Of a DNA stretch of 64,000 nt, positions 7,049 through 16,017 are shown in pieces. Position 1 is the stretch's first letter. Each line of letters opens with the position of its first letter. The notes under the pieces are model-generated. The model was not told the origin of the DNA and did no database searches. It saw only the letters and a program-made list of their open reading frames with translations. A program made the translations under genes and the position numbers. The stretch comes from Candidatus Eremiobacterota bacterium (lineage in GTDB: Bacteria; Vulcanimicrobiota; CADAWZ01; Ess09-12): positions 128,436 to 192,435 of the forward strand of contig JAVHLM010000009.1 of assembly GCA_031082125.1 (NCBI GenBank), in the 5' to 3' direction.

Positions 7049-8644
7049 CTACCTTCCTTTCCCATGGGCTGGAGCTCCCTGGAGCCTCGCTTCCAGCGAT
7101 GAGCCCCAGGAGAGGATGGCATTTCCCATCCTGGCGATAAGATCGGGAGCTGCATAAGGCCCCCTCTTCCTCTTCCAGTGCCGGTATATGAGCACGAAAG
7201 CTCCCACGATGATAAACAGAAAAGCTACGAGGGGAAATACCAGCATCTCGTATCCGCGGCCCCTCGACCCGGGAAGGGAGATAAAATTGAGGGCCACGGC
7301 GGCGATGAAATAGAGGCCAACCCAGAGATCCCGGCCCTGTGCCGCCTGGAAGGCTGCCATTCCCTCTTTTATCCTCTCCAGCTCGGCGGTGATGGAGGCT
7401 GCCGAGGGCGGGCGCTCATCCCTGTCACGGCTGAGGCACTTCATCAGAAGCGCTTCAAGCTTTGCCGGCACAGAGATCTGGAGGCTCCTGAGGGAAGGGA
7501 ACTTGAAATTGAACTGCTGAGGATCTTCTTCGGTGAGCAGGTAATAGAGAGTGGCGCCGAGAGCATAGAGGTCAGAGCGCTCGTCGGTCTGGCCGAGGCC
7601 GTACTGCTCGGGCGGCGAAAAGCCTGGGGTGCCATATACAAGGGTGTCCTTCTGCTTCGCCGGATCAAAGTTCCGCGCTATCCCGAAGTCAATGAGGCGG
7701 AGCCTCCCCTTCCCCGTTATCATGATGTTGGATGGCTTGAGGTCGCGGAAAATCAGCGGAGCGGGAACCTGGCTGTGGAGATACTGGAGAATGGCGGCAA
7801 GCTCTCCTGCAATCTCAACGACCCGCTCGGCCTCAAAGGGCTTCCCGGACTCCTTCAGCGCATGCTCAAGGCTTTTCCCCTCGATATACTCCATGACAAG
7901 GGCCAGGCCTTCACTGTCAGAGAAATGCTCGATGAGCTTGGGAATGGCCAGATGGTTGAGGCTCTTGAGAAGGGCGCACTCTTTCCTGAAGAGCTCTTCC
8001 GCCTCGGCGCGCTCTTCAAGGGTAAGGCCCCGGAGCTCTATCTCCTTGAGAACCCACCGGACATCCTGGGAAGGAAAGGTGAGATCCTTGACGAGATATA
8101 CGGAGCCCATTGCGCCGCGGCCAAGCTCCCCGGCAATCTCATAACGGCCGCGGAGCACCTCGCCCTTGCGTGGGCAGGCCGCAGCCGCCTGGGATTCTGC
8201 AGCCGCTTTTGGCCTGAGCCGACTCAACCTCGCCGCTTTCCATCTGCCGATGAGGCATACTGCAGTTGCTGCCGCCAGAGCCATTAGTGCGAAAGGAACA
8301 AACTCGATGAAATTGATGGAATAGAATACTCCATAGCCATTATCCATAAACCCGACGGCAAAGACCGCGATAAAGGCCGCGAAAAATATCAGGAGCATTT
8401 TCCCCGCCCAGTTTTTCTCCCGCACGATGCCCCAGGCGGCCAGGGCCGCCATCCCCGACAGGGCAAGGAGCATCAGGGAGGGGACAATCTGCGAGATTTC
8501 GTCGAGAGCTTCTACGACGGCGAGCAGAAATAGAAGCAGGTACAGAAGGCCGATGGTCCCCGTGACCAGGGAGGGAAAAAGGATGTAAAAAGGCATCGAC
8601 TGCTCAGGCCGCCGTTTTCTCGGGGGACTGAAGGAACGTTCCAT
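7049..8644 (-). CDS. Membrane-embedded Hanks-type Ser/Thr protein kinase
   Basis: 531 residues. About three to four TM segments occupy residues ~17-135, the kinase domain residues ~160-430, and two more TM segments ~450-500. Kinase signatures: Gly loop GELGRGAMGSVYLV, Lys in WVLKEIEL, catalytic loop FRDLKPSNIM (Phe in place of the usual His of HRD), DFG in LIDFGIAR, and PPEQ for the APE motif. Residues needed for catalysis are present, so it should be active. It is the first gene of an operon with the gene 6256-6954, whose product is a plausible partner. The ATG at 8644 has GGAGG upstream. No PASTA or other sensor domain is seen, so the membrane segments may sense the signal. Confidence 0.85.
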   Translation of the reverse strand: MERSFSPPRKRRPEQSMPFYILFPSLVTGTIGLLYLLLFLLAVVEALDEISQIVPSLMLLALSGMAALAAWGIVREKNWAGKMLLIFFAAFIAVFAVGFMDNGYGVFYSINFIEFVPFALMALAAATAVCLIGRWKAARLSRLRPKAAAESQAAAACPRKGEVLRGRYEIAGELGRGAMGSVYLVKDLTFPSQDVRWVLKEIELRGLTLEERAEAEELFRKECALLKSLNHLAIPKLIEHFSDSEGLALVMEYIEGKSLEHALKESGKPFEAERVVEIAGELAAILQYLHSQVPAPLIFRDLKPSNIMITGKGRLRLIDFGIARNFDPAKQKDTLVYGTPGFSPPEQYGLGQTDERSDLYALGATLYYLLTEEDPQQFNFKFPSLRSLQISVPAKLEALLMKCLSRDRDERPPSAASITAELERIKEGMAAFQAAQGRDLWVGLYFIAAVALNFISLPGSRGRGYEMLVFPLVAFLFIIVGAFVLIYRHWKRKRGPYAAPDLIARMGNAILSWGSSLEARLQGAPAHGKGR

Positions 8645-8773
8645 GGTAAGCGCCTCCTCTCTTCTTCATGGAGGGTTATTCCCCGGGGAAGGAATTTTAG
8701 ACACTTTCTGGGAAAATTCTGATCACAGCATGATATTATTCCCGCTCAAAATGGCACAAAAGGCGGTGCTCTC

Positions 8774-8983
8774 ATGGATAAGATTGAGATAATCGAAAGG
8801 CTTGTCTATCTTGTAAAACAGCTTCCCGATGACGGGGCTGAAAAAGTGCTTGAGGCCGTTGAAGGCTATCTTGAGCAGCAAGGGATTGCGGTGGTGATGC
8901 CCATGGAGAATGTGAGCCAGCTCAGGCCTGAATTTATTGCCGGACTCAGGGAAGCCGAAGATGAAATCCATTACAGAGACTGA
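8774..8983 (+). CDS. Small acidic helical protein, antitoxin-like
   Basis: 69 residues, acidic, starting MDKIEIIERLVYLVKQLPDD, a pattern found in DUF2281-like or antitoxin-like small proteins. No toxin partner is apparent, as the next gene is a phosphotriesterase-family enzyme 24 bp downstream. The ribosome-binding site is weak (GGCGG). Function unknown. Confidence 0.5.
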   Translation: MDKIEIIERLVYLVKQLPDDGAEKVLEAVEGYLEQQGIAVVMPMENVSQLRPEFIAGLREAEDEIHYRD

Positions 8984-9007
8984 GCCACTGGAGAAGAAAT
9001 AAGCACC

Positions 9008-9943
9008 ATGAAAAAAATCAACAGCGTATGCGGAGAGATAAGCACAGATGATCTGGGCTTTACCCTGATGCATGAGCATGTTATGGTCATAGACAGCTTT
9101 ATGCGATATTCATTTCCCGACTGGTTCGCGAGGGACGGGTTTATCAGGAAAGTAGTCAATGAATTATCAGAAGCGCGGCAGAAGGGCGTCAGGACTATTG
9201 TGGACGCTACCCCGATAAACCTGGGACGGGATATTTCCGTGATAAAAGAGGCTTCCGAAAAATCAGGAGTGCAGATAATCGCCTCCACGGGATTTTACTG
9301 GTACGACGAGCCCTGGATGGACGGCTGGGGAATCGAAGCCCTGATGGAGAAGCTTCTCCGCGAGATCAATCATGGAATCCAGGGCACGGATATAAAGCCG
9401 GGAGTCATCAAGGCGGCGACGGACTTCCCGGGGATGACCCCTGTCAACTTCAAGCTCCTGAAAACCTCGGCACGATTGGCCAGGGCGACAGACCTTCCCC
9501 TGATAACCCATTCATGTCCCTCCCGCATGACGGGCCTCATGCAGCAGGACGTGTTTCTTGCGGAAAAAGTGGATCCTGCAAGGGTGGTGATAGGCCATAG
9601 CGGGGATACCGACGATATCGAGTACCTGGAAGCGATATTGAAGCGCGGAAGCTATGTCGGCCTGGACCGTTTCGGGCTTGACATGGTTCTTCCCGTTGAA
9701 AAAAGGATCGCCACGGTGATTGAACTGGTGAAACGCGGCCATACCGATAAAATCCTGCTCTCACACGACTACTGCTGTTATATTGATTGGACTCCCGAAT
9801 TCTGCTTCAAAGAAGGGGCGGAGCACTGGAGCTATACCTATCTGCCTGCCCAGATTATTCCGGAGATGAAAAAGCGCGGCATCAGCGATGAGGCAATCAG
9901 AATCATGACCGTCGAGAATCCGAAGAGAATCTTTACTGAGTAA
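9008..9943 (+). CDS. Phosphotriesterase-family metal-dependent hydrolase
   Basis: 311 residues of the amidohydrolase superfamily, PTE branch. Metal ligands are visible in order: H22 and H24 in LMHEHVM, a Lys in PGVIKAATDF at the place of the carboxylated lysine, His in PLITHSCP, His in VIGHSGD, and the catalytic Asp in LLSHDYC. These form the usual binuclear site. Members hydrolyse lactones, phosphotriesters or related esters; the native substrate is not shown, and lactonase activity is as likely as phosphotriesterase. It has no signal peptide, so it should be cytoplasmic. Spacing suggests co-transcription with the small gene 8774-8983. Confidence 0.85.
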   Translation: MKKINSVCGEISTDDLGFTLMHEHVMVIDSFMRYSFPDWFARDGFIRKVVNELSEARQKGVRTIVDATPINLGRDISVIKEASEKSGVQIIASTGFYWYDEPWMDGWGIEALMEKLLREINHGIQGTDIKPGVIKAATDFPGMTPVNFKLLKTSARLARATDLPLITHSCPSRMTGLMQQDVFLAEKVDPARVVIGHSGDTDDIEYLEAILKRGSYVGLDRFGLDMVLPVEKRIATVIELVKRGHTDKILLSHDYCCYIDWTPEFCFKEGAEHWSYTYLPAQIIPEMKKRGISDEAIRIMTVENPKRIFTE

Positions 9944-10265
9944 ATGGGAATTCTGTCATTGGAAGAAGGATTTGACCATCCCGAGAGAGCTCTTGGTGCA
10001 CCGTGAGGCCAGGGGCCATTCTCCCGGATCTTTAGACTATACAGAACTCAATGCACGGCTTTGCAGGCTTGAAAATATTTTTCTCACTATCCCACTTCCA
10101 TCCATTCCTCTCCGCCCCTCCGCAGGGGGCTCTATCTCTTCGCAGGCGGGACTTTCATGCGGGTTGAGCAGAAAAAACGTAAAAAGGGGCATTCCGTGCC
10201 TCCAGGGCCCATACAGCGATGGCTTGAAAACCCTATCACTACAAGCTTTTAAGCTGTCTATTCTT
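9944..10265. other. Non-coding stretch upstream of the first HNH gene
   Basis: No supported gene. The frame of the downstream HNH gene stays open through here by chance, but lacks a ribosome-binding site and precedes the promoter. A small GC hairpin (CCCCT-N4-AGGGG) lies near 10120. Confidence 0.5.
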
Positions 10266-10317
10266 TTGACTTTCTCTTTTTTATGGGGTATAATATTATT
10301 AGAGATACATGGGTATC
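10266..10317 (+). promoter_or_regulatory. Promoter of HNH copy 1 with GATAC-N4-GTATC operator
   Basis: TTGACT (10266-10271), 17-bp spacer, TATAAT (10289-10294), then nine bp and the palindrome GATAC-ATGG-GTATC (10304-10317), which would cover the transcription start. The second HNH gene has the same layout at 62087-62138. Confidence 0.8.
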
Positions 10318-10352
10318 CCAGGCATAAGTCAAAATTGAAAGGAGAACTTTTT

Positions 10353-12800
10353 GTGAACACGGCATCAGGCGCGCACCTCAGGGAGGTCCCGCACCGGGAG
10401 GCCCCATCGGCCACCCAGGCTCTTCAGGTCGCCCCGGCTGGGAAGCCTTCTCCTGCGGTGATCCGCGAGTATCCCGGCTACGAGGCCGCCATGGAGGGCG
10501 GGCAGGTCTTCAAGGCTTGCCCCGGCCTCCCGCTGGTCACGTACGGCGCCGATGAGGTGCTCTCGCGCTCGAATTGCCGGCACATATTCCGCGATCTCAC
10601 CGCCGAGGTCCTGGACTGGAACCTCTGGTGCCTCTCTTCTGCCGGGGTCAGGCTCGATCTCCTCATCGGGGAGGCTCTTCTCTTCCTTGACGGGAAGCTC
10701 GAGAGGCTTGGCTATGTGAGAGTGTCCGACTTTGTGCGAGAAGAGCTGGGCATCTCTTCCAGGAGCGGCTACGAGCTGATGCGGAACGCGAAGGCCATTC
10801 AGAAGCTCCCCCTCATCAGGGAAGCTCTTGAAAAGGGGCTTCTGCGCAAAAGCGCGCTGCGGTATCTCTTCCAGGTCGTGACGCCCGAGACCGAGGCGGA
10901 GTGGCTCTCAAGAGCCATGCACTCCACCATAAGAGAAATTGAAGAGGAGGTGAAGAGTTTTAAAGCCGGTGGGAGTGATATCAATGCATTCGCCGCCGGG
11001 GATGACGATGAAGAGGACACAGGGAGCCTCGCGGTGAGCGCGCGGGTTCCTTTTTCCGTTGCCGCGAAATGGGACAGGGCCCTCGAAGTCTTCCGCAGGA
11101 TGGAGGAGGCAGAGCTCCCTTCGGAGAGCTTCGTGGAGGCCCTTCTTGCGGAGTTTGTCGCTTCGGCGCCGCTTGAGGGTATCGGTGTACAGGGCACCAC
11201 GGTGCAGGCACCGGAGGATTCCGATTCCGGGACAGGGAAACCGGGGGCTCAAGGGGCTGCGGGTGCTTCTCTCTGCCGTCAGCAGGGGAAAGGCTCCCAG
11301 TGCATTGAGGCCTCCCATGGCGACTGCGCCACCCGCGGCAATGGGGCACATTCTCAAAATGGCATTGATGCTTCCGGCACCGGGGAGAGAGGCGCCGATT
11401 CCGCCATCGGGGAGAAAGCCCCTCTCCTTGTCGCCCTGGCAGAAGCCATCGGCTCCCTCGATGAAGGGGCTCCCTTCGGCGAGCGGGACAAGGAGCTTGC
11501 CCGGCAGGTCCACAAGGACCTCGAAGAGGTGTCGCACCTCTGGGAGTTCCTGCCCTGGAAGCCCGTCACGGTGGAGCTTCCCCAGGAGTTTCAAGTTCCC
11601 GGGAGTCACTGCTCCGATGCCGATACCGCCATCGGGGCCCCTGATAAGTCCCAGGTGGGATTCCCTGCCGCCGATCCCTTCGAGACAGTCGCCCGCCTCC
11701 GGAAGATGGCGGCCCTGCGCCACTCCCTCTCTTTCTACCAGGGACGCCTGCTCAGAACTCTCAACAATTTCGGCCTCTACAAGGACATGCTCTTCCTCAG
11801 CCTGGGCCATTACACCAGGGAGCGCCTCGGAATGTCCCGCAGCACCGCCTATTCCTTAATCTCAATGGAAAGGAGTTATCTGGAGTATCCCGATATGCTG
11901 GACCTTGTGCAGGAGGGGAAGCTCACCCCCGAGCAGGCGAAGCACCTCTCGAAGGTCTTCAATGAGGGGATCCGCGTCCAGGGAGCGTGGCTCTCCTACG
12001 CCCAGGAGGTTCCGGTGGCCACCCTGATGGCTGCCGTCGAGGCGTTCCTCCGCTTCGCCAAAAGGGCTGTCCACAAGAAGTGGGACATCCATCCCGAGGC
12101 CTTCGAGGTGGCCGTCACGGGGAGGTCCGTCAAGAGGGTGCCCGCCCCTGCTTCAAATGGCACGAAACCCAGTGGGGATAGGGGTTCCGACGCCGCAGTC
12201 CAGATGTGTACACACGAGCCTGTGACCCCCTCCCGCCAGGATGGGCTCACCCCTGTCATCTGGCAGGTCACCGGGGGCCGGGAGCATTCGGAGCTCCCCG
12301 AGATTCTGTCAATCTTCTCGGGAGAGACCCACAAAGCGGGGACCTTTGGATCAAACCTCTCTGAGAGAGGCGCCCTCATCCGCTTCTTTCTCAAAAGAGA
12401 CATTGTCCCTCTCTGGAACCATGCAGTGAGGCTCTGGGCCGCCGGCAGGCCGGAAGAGGCCGTCGATGACGGTCAGCAGCTTGCCCTCTTCGTGGAGGCC
12501 ATCCTTGATGCTTTCCTTGCCGCCTGGGACCTCCCGGAAAAACGGGACATCCACCACCGCACCCTTGCCCGGGATAATTACCAGTGCCAGGCTCCCGGCT
12601 GCAAGTGCCGGCGCAACCTTCATTCCCATCATATCATCTTCCGCTCACACGGGGGAAGCGACAAGCTTCACAACAGAATCACCCTCTGCATGGCCCACCA
12701 CCTGAGGTGCGTCCACGAGGGGCACCTCATCATCAGGGGCACGGCGCCTCACGGCCTCATCTTCATCTTCCTCCGCGGCAGCAGGGTCATCAACGCGTGA
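10353..12800 (+). CDS. HNH endonuclease-domain protein (multi-copy family), copy 1
   Basis: 815 residues from a GTG at 10353 with AGGAG upstream. This start matches the second copy and lies 36 bp after the operator. The protein carries two related helix-turn-helix-like modules: DFVREELGISSRSGYELMRN (residues ~125-145) followed by PLIREALEKGLLRKSALRYL, and HYTRERLGMSRSTAYSLISM (~485-505) followed by MLDLVQEGKLTPEQAKHL. Variable low-complexity linkers separate them. The C-terminus is a classic HNH nuclease: two Cys pairs, HSHHIIFRSHGGSDKLHNRI and CMAHH. The layout resembles DUF222/13E12-type HNH families that spread through genomes. A degenerate copy of its HNH end follows at 12851-13060, and a near relative starts at 62176. 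DNA cleavage is predicted; the purpose is unknown. Confidence 0.8.
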   Translation: MNTASGAHLREVPHREAPSATQALQVAPAGKPSPAVIREYPGYEAAMEGGQVFKACPGLPLVTYGADEVLSRSNCRHIFRDLTAEVLDWNLWCLSSAGVRLDLLIGEALLFLDGKLERLGYVRVSDFVREELGISSRSGYELMRNAKAIQKLPLIREALEKGLLRKSALRYLFQVVTPETEAEWLSRAMHSTIREIEEEVKSFKAGGSDINAFAAGDDDEEDTGSLAVSARVPFSVAAKWDRALEVFRRMEEAELPSESFVEALLAEFVASAPLEGIGVQGTTVQAPEDSDSGTGKPGAQGAAGASLCRQQGKGSQCIEASHGDCATRGNGAHSQNGIDASGTGERGADSAIGEKAPLLVALAEAIGSLDEGAPFGERDKELARQVHKDLEEVSHLWEFLPWKPVTVELPQEFQVPGSHCSDADTAIGAPDKSQVGFPAADPFETVARLRKMAALRHSLSFYQGRLLRTLNNFGLYKDMLFLSLGHYTRERLGMSRSTAYSLISMERSYLEYPDMLDLVQEGKLTPEQAKHLSKVFNEGIRVQGAWLSYAQEVPVATLMAAVEAFLRFAKRAVHKKWDIHPEAFEVAVTGRSVKRVPAPASNGTKPSGDRGSDAAVQMCTHEPVTPSRQDGLTPVIWQVTGGREHSELPEILSIFSGETHKAGTFGSNLSERGALIRFFLKRDIVPLWNHAVRLWAAGRPEEAVDDGQQLALFVEAILDAFLAAWDLPEKRDIHHRTLARDNYQCQAPGCKCRRNLHSHHIIFRSHGGSDKLHNRITLCMAHHLRCVHEGHLIIRGTAPHGLIFIFLRGSRVINA

Positions 12801-12850
12801 ATCCCGGTGAAACCGAGTTGCCAGGACTATGACAGGGGGCCGGGAGCAAG

Positions 12851-13060
12851 GCTCCGGGCTGCAAGTGCCGGCGCAACCTTCATTCCCATCATATCATCTT
12901 CCGCTCACACGGGGGAAGCGACAAGCTTCACAACAGAATCACCCTCGGCATGGCCCACCACCTCTGGTGCCTCCACGGGAGCTCTCTCATCATCACCCCC
13001 GGGGAATTCTTCCCGGGGGGAGGAACGGGGGAATGCCGCGAATGGTATAGAGTAACCTGA
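12851..13060 (+). pseudogene. Duplicated fragment of the HNH domain
   Basis: Positions 12851 to about 12980 repeat 12591-12720 with few changes (offset 260 bp, not a multiple of three). The fragment encodes the HNH core starting APGCKCRRNLHSHH, with changes such as C to G before MAHH, then diverges and stops at 13058. It lacks a start and the rest of the protein. A strong GC hairpin (CCCCCGGGGAA / TTCCCGGGGG) lies at 12996-13020 without a T tract. Confidence 0.75.
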
Positions 13061-13101
13061 ATTGGACCGGGCACGGAGTGCTTCTCCACGGAAGGGCTGT
13101 C

Positions 13102-15210
13102 ATGGAAGAATCACCACTTAAGCGGACTTCGGGACCAGCTCCCGGCATGAAGGGTGCCGGGCTTTCTCCCCCCGTTGATGCAGAGCCCTCGGTCACCTAT
13201 GCACTCATGGGATTATGCACGGTGATCTTTCTCTTCTGCCAGGTCCCGTCTTATCATGCTCTCGTCGCGAAGGCCCTGGCGCCTTCCAGTCATGCCATCT
13301 GGTCAGGAGCATACTGGGGCCTTCTCACCTCTGCCTTCGTCCATTTTGCCTTATGGCACATATTATTCAACATGTGGTGGCTTAAGGATTTCGGCGCTCT
13401 TCTTGAGCCGACCATGGGAAGGATGAAATACCTCATATTCATCATTTTCTCCGCCATAGTAAGCTCCGGCGCCCAGCTCGCCTTTTCCGGTGAGACTGGT
13501 ATTGGTTTCTCAGGCGTGATCTATGCCATGTTCGGCTACATCCTTGCGACCCGGCACCAGATTCCCCTTTATCGGCGCCTCGTCGATAAGCAGACGACTA
13601 TGTGGCTTCTGGGATGGCTTATGCTCTGCGTGATTTTAACTGCCACCAATATCTGGAATGTAGCAAACGCCGCCCACATTGCCGGTCTTATCTTCGGCTG
13701 CTGCACCGGCAGCGCTTTCACCGTGAAGGCCCATAAAGCCCTCTGCAGGGCGGTGCTGCTCCTGCTCCTTATGGTCACCGTTGCCTCGGTTACCTACATG
13801 CCCTGGTCGGCTCTCTGGCTGTATCAATCCGGCAATTATGCCCCGGCAATCAAAGCCTTAAGCGCCCGGATCGAAAGAGATCCGGAAAACGGCTCCCTCT
13901 CCTTCATGCGCGGCTTTTCTTACTACTCTCTGGAGGATTACAGGCATGCACTCAGGGACTTCGACAAAGCCATCGAGCGGGATCCAGGGAATCCGGATTC
14001 CTATAAGCACCGCGGCCTCTCTTACTACTTTCTCGGGGAGTACAGGCAGGCAATCAGGGATTTCAACAGAGCCATTGAACTGGATCCGGGAACTGCCTGC
14101 CACTATTACAATCGCGGCAGCTGTCATGAGAAACTGGGGGAGTACAGGCAGTCCATAGCAGACTTCAACAAAGCTATTGAACTGGATCCGGAAGATTTTT
14201 ATTTCTCTTATGATCGCGGTGTGTCTTACTATAATCTCAAAGAATACAGGTTGGCCATCAGCGATTTCAGCAAGGCCATCAAGCTGGTTCCAATGAATCC
14301 GAATTCTTACGAGACCCGCGGACTCTGCTACTACTTTCTCGAGGAGTATATGGAGGCAATCAAGGATTTCAACAGAGCCATTGAACTCAATCCAAATGCC
14401 TTGGAAAGCCATTACCGCCGAGGACTTGCCTTCCAGATCCTGGGCAACAACAAGCAGGCACTCAGAGACTTTGACGAAACCATTGCGCTGAAACCATCAT
14501 ATGGCGACGCTTATTATGGCCGCGGGATTTCATTCGAGGAACTCAATGATTCAAGGCAGGCCATCAAGAATTACAACAAAGCTATTGCGCTGAATCCTGC
14601 TGACAGCTATGCCTACTACAGCCGCGGGATTTCTTATCAGAGCATGGGGGATTACAGGCAAGCCGTCAATGACTTCGACAAGGCTCTCGAACTCAATCCG
14701 GCTGAAGGCGATTCTTATTACCGGCGCGGGCTTGCATATTCCTGCCTCAAGGATTACGGACAGGCCGTCAGGGACCTCGACAAGGCCATCGAACTGAATC
14801 CGGAATCCACTGACAGCTATTACCAGCGCGGCCAGATCCATAAGCTTGCGGGAAGTTATCGACAGTCGCTCAGTGACTTCAGCAAAGTGATAGGAATGGA
14901 TGCCGGCCATGCAGGGAGCTACAACAGAATCGCGTGGCTATTGGCCACCTGCCCGCAGAAGGAGCACCGGAACGGCGCGAAAGCAGTCTCCTATGCCACG
15001 AAAGCCTGCGAGCTTAAAGGATGGAAGAACTGGTCATTCCTGGATACCCTGGCAGCGGCATACGCGGAGACAGGAGATTTCAGAGAAGCAGTCCGGTGGG
15101 AGAGCAGGGCTCTCACGTCCAAAAGCAAGACCTTCACTGACGCCGACAGGGTTGACTGCCAGAAAAGGCTTCAGCTTTATCGCGAGGGAAAACCTTACAG
15201 GGAGAAATAG
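13102..15210 (+). CDS. Rhomboid intramembrane protease fused to TPR repeats
   Basis: 702 residues from an ATG at 13102, preferred over the GTG at 13078 because GGAAGGG lies six bases before it. Residues ~35-235 form a six-TM rhomboid domain: HFALWHILFNMWW (L1/TM2 His and Asn), GIGFSG with the catalytic Ser at ~137, and AAHIAG with the catalytic His at ~192. Both dyad residues are present. A further hydrophobic segment and about eleven TPRs follow (residues ~245-620), many with the PxxxxxYxxRGxxYxxLxxYxxAIxDFxKAIEL pattern. Rhomboids cleave substrates within the membrane; the TPRs probably recruit them or partners. Which side of the membrane the TPRs occupy is unresolved. Confidence 0.85.
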   Translation: MEESPLKRTSGPAPGMKGAGLSPPVDAEPSVTYALMGLCTVIFLFCQVPSYHALVAKALAPSSHAIWSGAYWGLLTSAFVHFALWHILFNMWWLKDFGALLEPTMGRMKYLIFIIFSAIVSSGAQLAFSGETGIGFSGVIYAMFGYILATRHQIPLYRRLVDKQTTMWLLGWLMLCVILTATNIWNVANAAHIAGLIFGCCTGSAFTVKAHKALCRAVLLLLLMVTVASVTYMPWSALWLYQSGNYAPAIKALSARIERDPENGSLSFMRGFSYYSLEDYRHALRDFDKAIERDPGNPDSYKHRGLSYYFLGEYRQAIRDFNRAIELDPGTACHYYNRGSCHEKLGEYRQSIADFNKAIELDPEDFYFSYDRGVSYYNLKEYRLAISDFSKAIKLVPMNPNSYETRGLCYYFLEEYMEAIKDFNRAIELNPNALESHYRRGLAFQILGNNKQALRDFDETIALKPSYGDAYYGRGISFEELNDSRQAIKNYNKAIALNPADSYAYYSRGISYQSMGDYRQAVNDFDKALELNPAEGDSYYRRGLAYSCLKDYGQAVRDLDKAIELNPESTDSYYQRGQIHKLAGSYRQSLSDFSKVIGMDAGHAGSYNRIAWLLATCPQKEHRNGAKAVSYATKACELKGWKNWSFLDTLAAAYAETGDFREAVRWESRALTSKSKTFTDADRVDCQKRLQLYREGKPYREK

Positions 15211-15347
15211 AAGGCACCATAAGACCGAAGCGCCAGGGAAAGCCGATTGGTCTGACTGAGGTCAGGCGACATTCTCCTCTTCAGCCTGCAGGGTTTGTTT
15301 ATCCAGCTATAATCTCGATTGCAGGGAGAATAGTGCCCAGCCTCTCT

Positions 15348-15881
15348 TCACAGGCCTTTCGAGACAAACTTGAAGGTCTTCGCAATTCTTGCCGTCATGG
15401 CGTCGTACTTCGCCTTCTCGCTGCGGGGGTAATAGAAAATGAAAGTGGCGTCGATATCGCTCTCGTCAACCTTCTGGCGGATTGTCTTGATATAGAATAC
15501 CCTGTCGCCGTCAAGGCCTGAGAGGACGAACCACTTTTCCCCGCCGGCCTTGTAGGTCACTTTCTTCCCTTCCTTGTTATAATCCTCAAGATATGAAGCA
15601 AATGACTCCTGCATGGTCCGCTCAAGGGCGTTGAAGGAGCCGTACACCGTGAGGCTCACCTTCCCGTCTTTCGAGGTGAAGGTTCTCCCGTCGTTGTTCA
15701 CCGGGGCTTCTCCGGCAACGAGGCCTCCGGGGTACTCCACGCAGTAGCCGAAACGGGCATTGGTGTAAGTGCCGTAGTCCCGGGAGGCTGCGAGGGCCTC
15801 ATCGCAAATCCCGGCATAAAACAGCACCGCCAGGGCCATGCCAGGGAGAAAAAAGAGTGCACGGATCATTTTCAGGTTCAT
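15348..15881 (-). CDS. Small secreted protein of unknown function
   Basis: 177 residues from an ATG at 15881 with AAGGAG upstream. The N-terminus is a signal peptide (MNLKMIRALFFLPGMALAVL, ending near LAAS). The mature part includes GYCVEYPGGL, a region of beta strands and KVDESDIDATFIFYYP, and ends KTFKFVSKGL. This looks like the small extracytoplasmic domain often found in proteins with a YP-containing start (PsbP-like or related), but I cannot assign it firmly. It is divergent from the zinc-ribbon gene 16018-16551. Confidence 0.7.
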   Translation of the reverse strand: MNLKMIRALFFLPGMALAVLFYAGICDEALAASRDYGTYTNARFGYCVEYPGGLVAGEAPVNNDGRTFTSKDGKVSLTVYGSFNALERTMQESFASYLEDYNKEGKKVTYKAGGEKWFVLSGLDGDRVFYIKTIRQKVDESDIDATFIFYYPRSEKAKYDAMTARIAKTFKFVSKGL

Positions 15882-15914
15882 TGGTCCGCTCCTTCTCATA
15901 GAATAGTCTCCCAC

Positions 15915-15923
15915 AGTATAGCA
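15915..15923 (-). promoter_or_regulatory. Extended -10 promoter element TGCTATACT
   Basis: On the minus strand TGC-TATACT stands 34 bp before the start of the secreted-protein gene. No good -35 box is seen. The same TGCTATAAT-type element recurs at 36183, 38074, 48316 and 56587. Confidence 0.55.
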
Positions 15924-16017
15924 CATTTTCAACACCTCGTCTAAGGATGACGGGAAAAGGGAGAGCCCCGTCGAATTACAAAGATACATGGCAATAACGA
16001 GAAATGAGGTGAAACCC

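Noticed and set aside
7178-8287. 369-codon plus-strand ORF opposite the kinase
   Set aside because: The kinase motifs on the minus strand are unmistakable; the plus-strand frame is a GC-driven shadow.
9972-10352. N-terminal extension of the first HNH protein
   Set aside because: It precedes a strong promoter and operator, lacks a ribosome-binding site, and is absent from the second copy.
10353-13060. HNH gene as part of an insertion sequence or group II intron
   Set aside because: I saw no terminal inverted repeats, target duplications or reverse transcriptase, and the promoter is of ordinary type.
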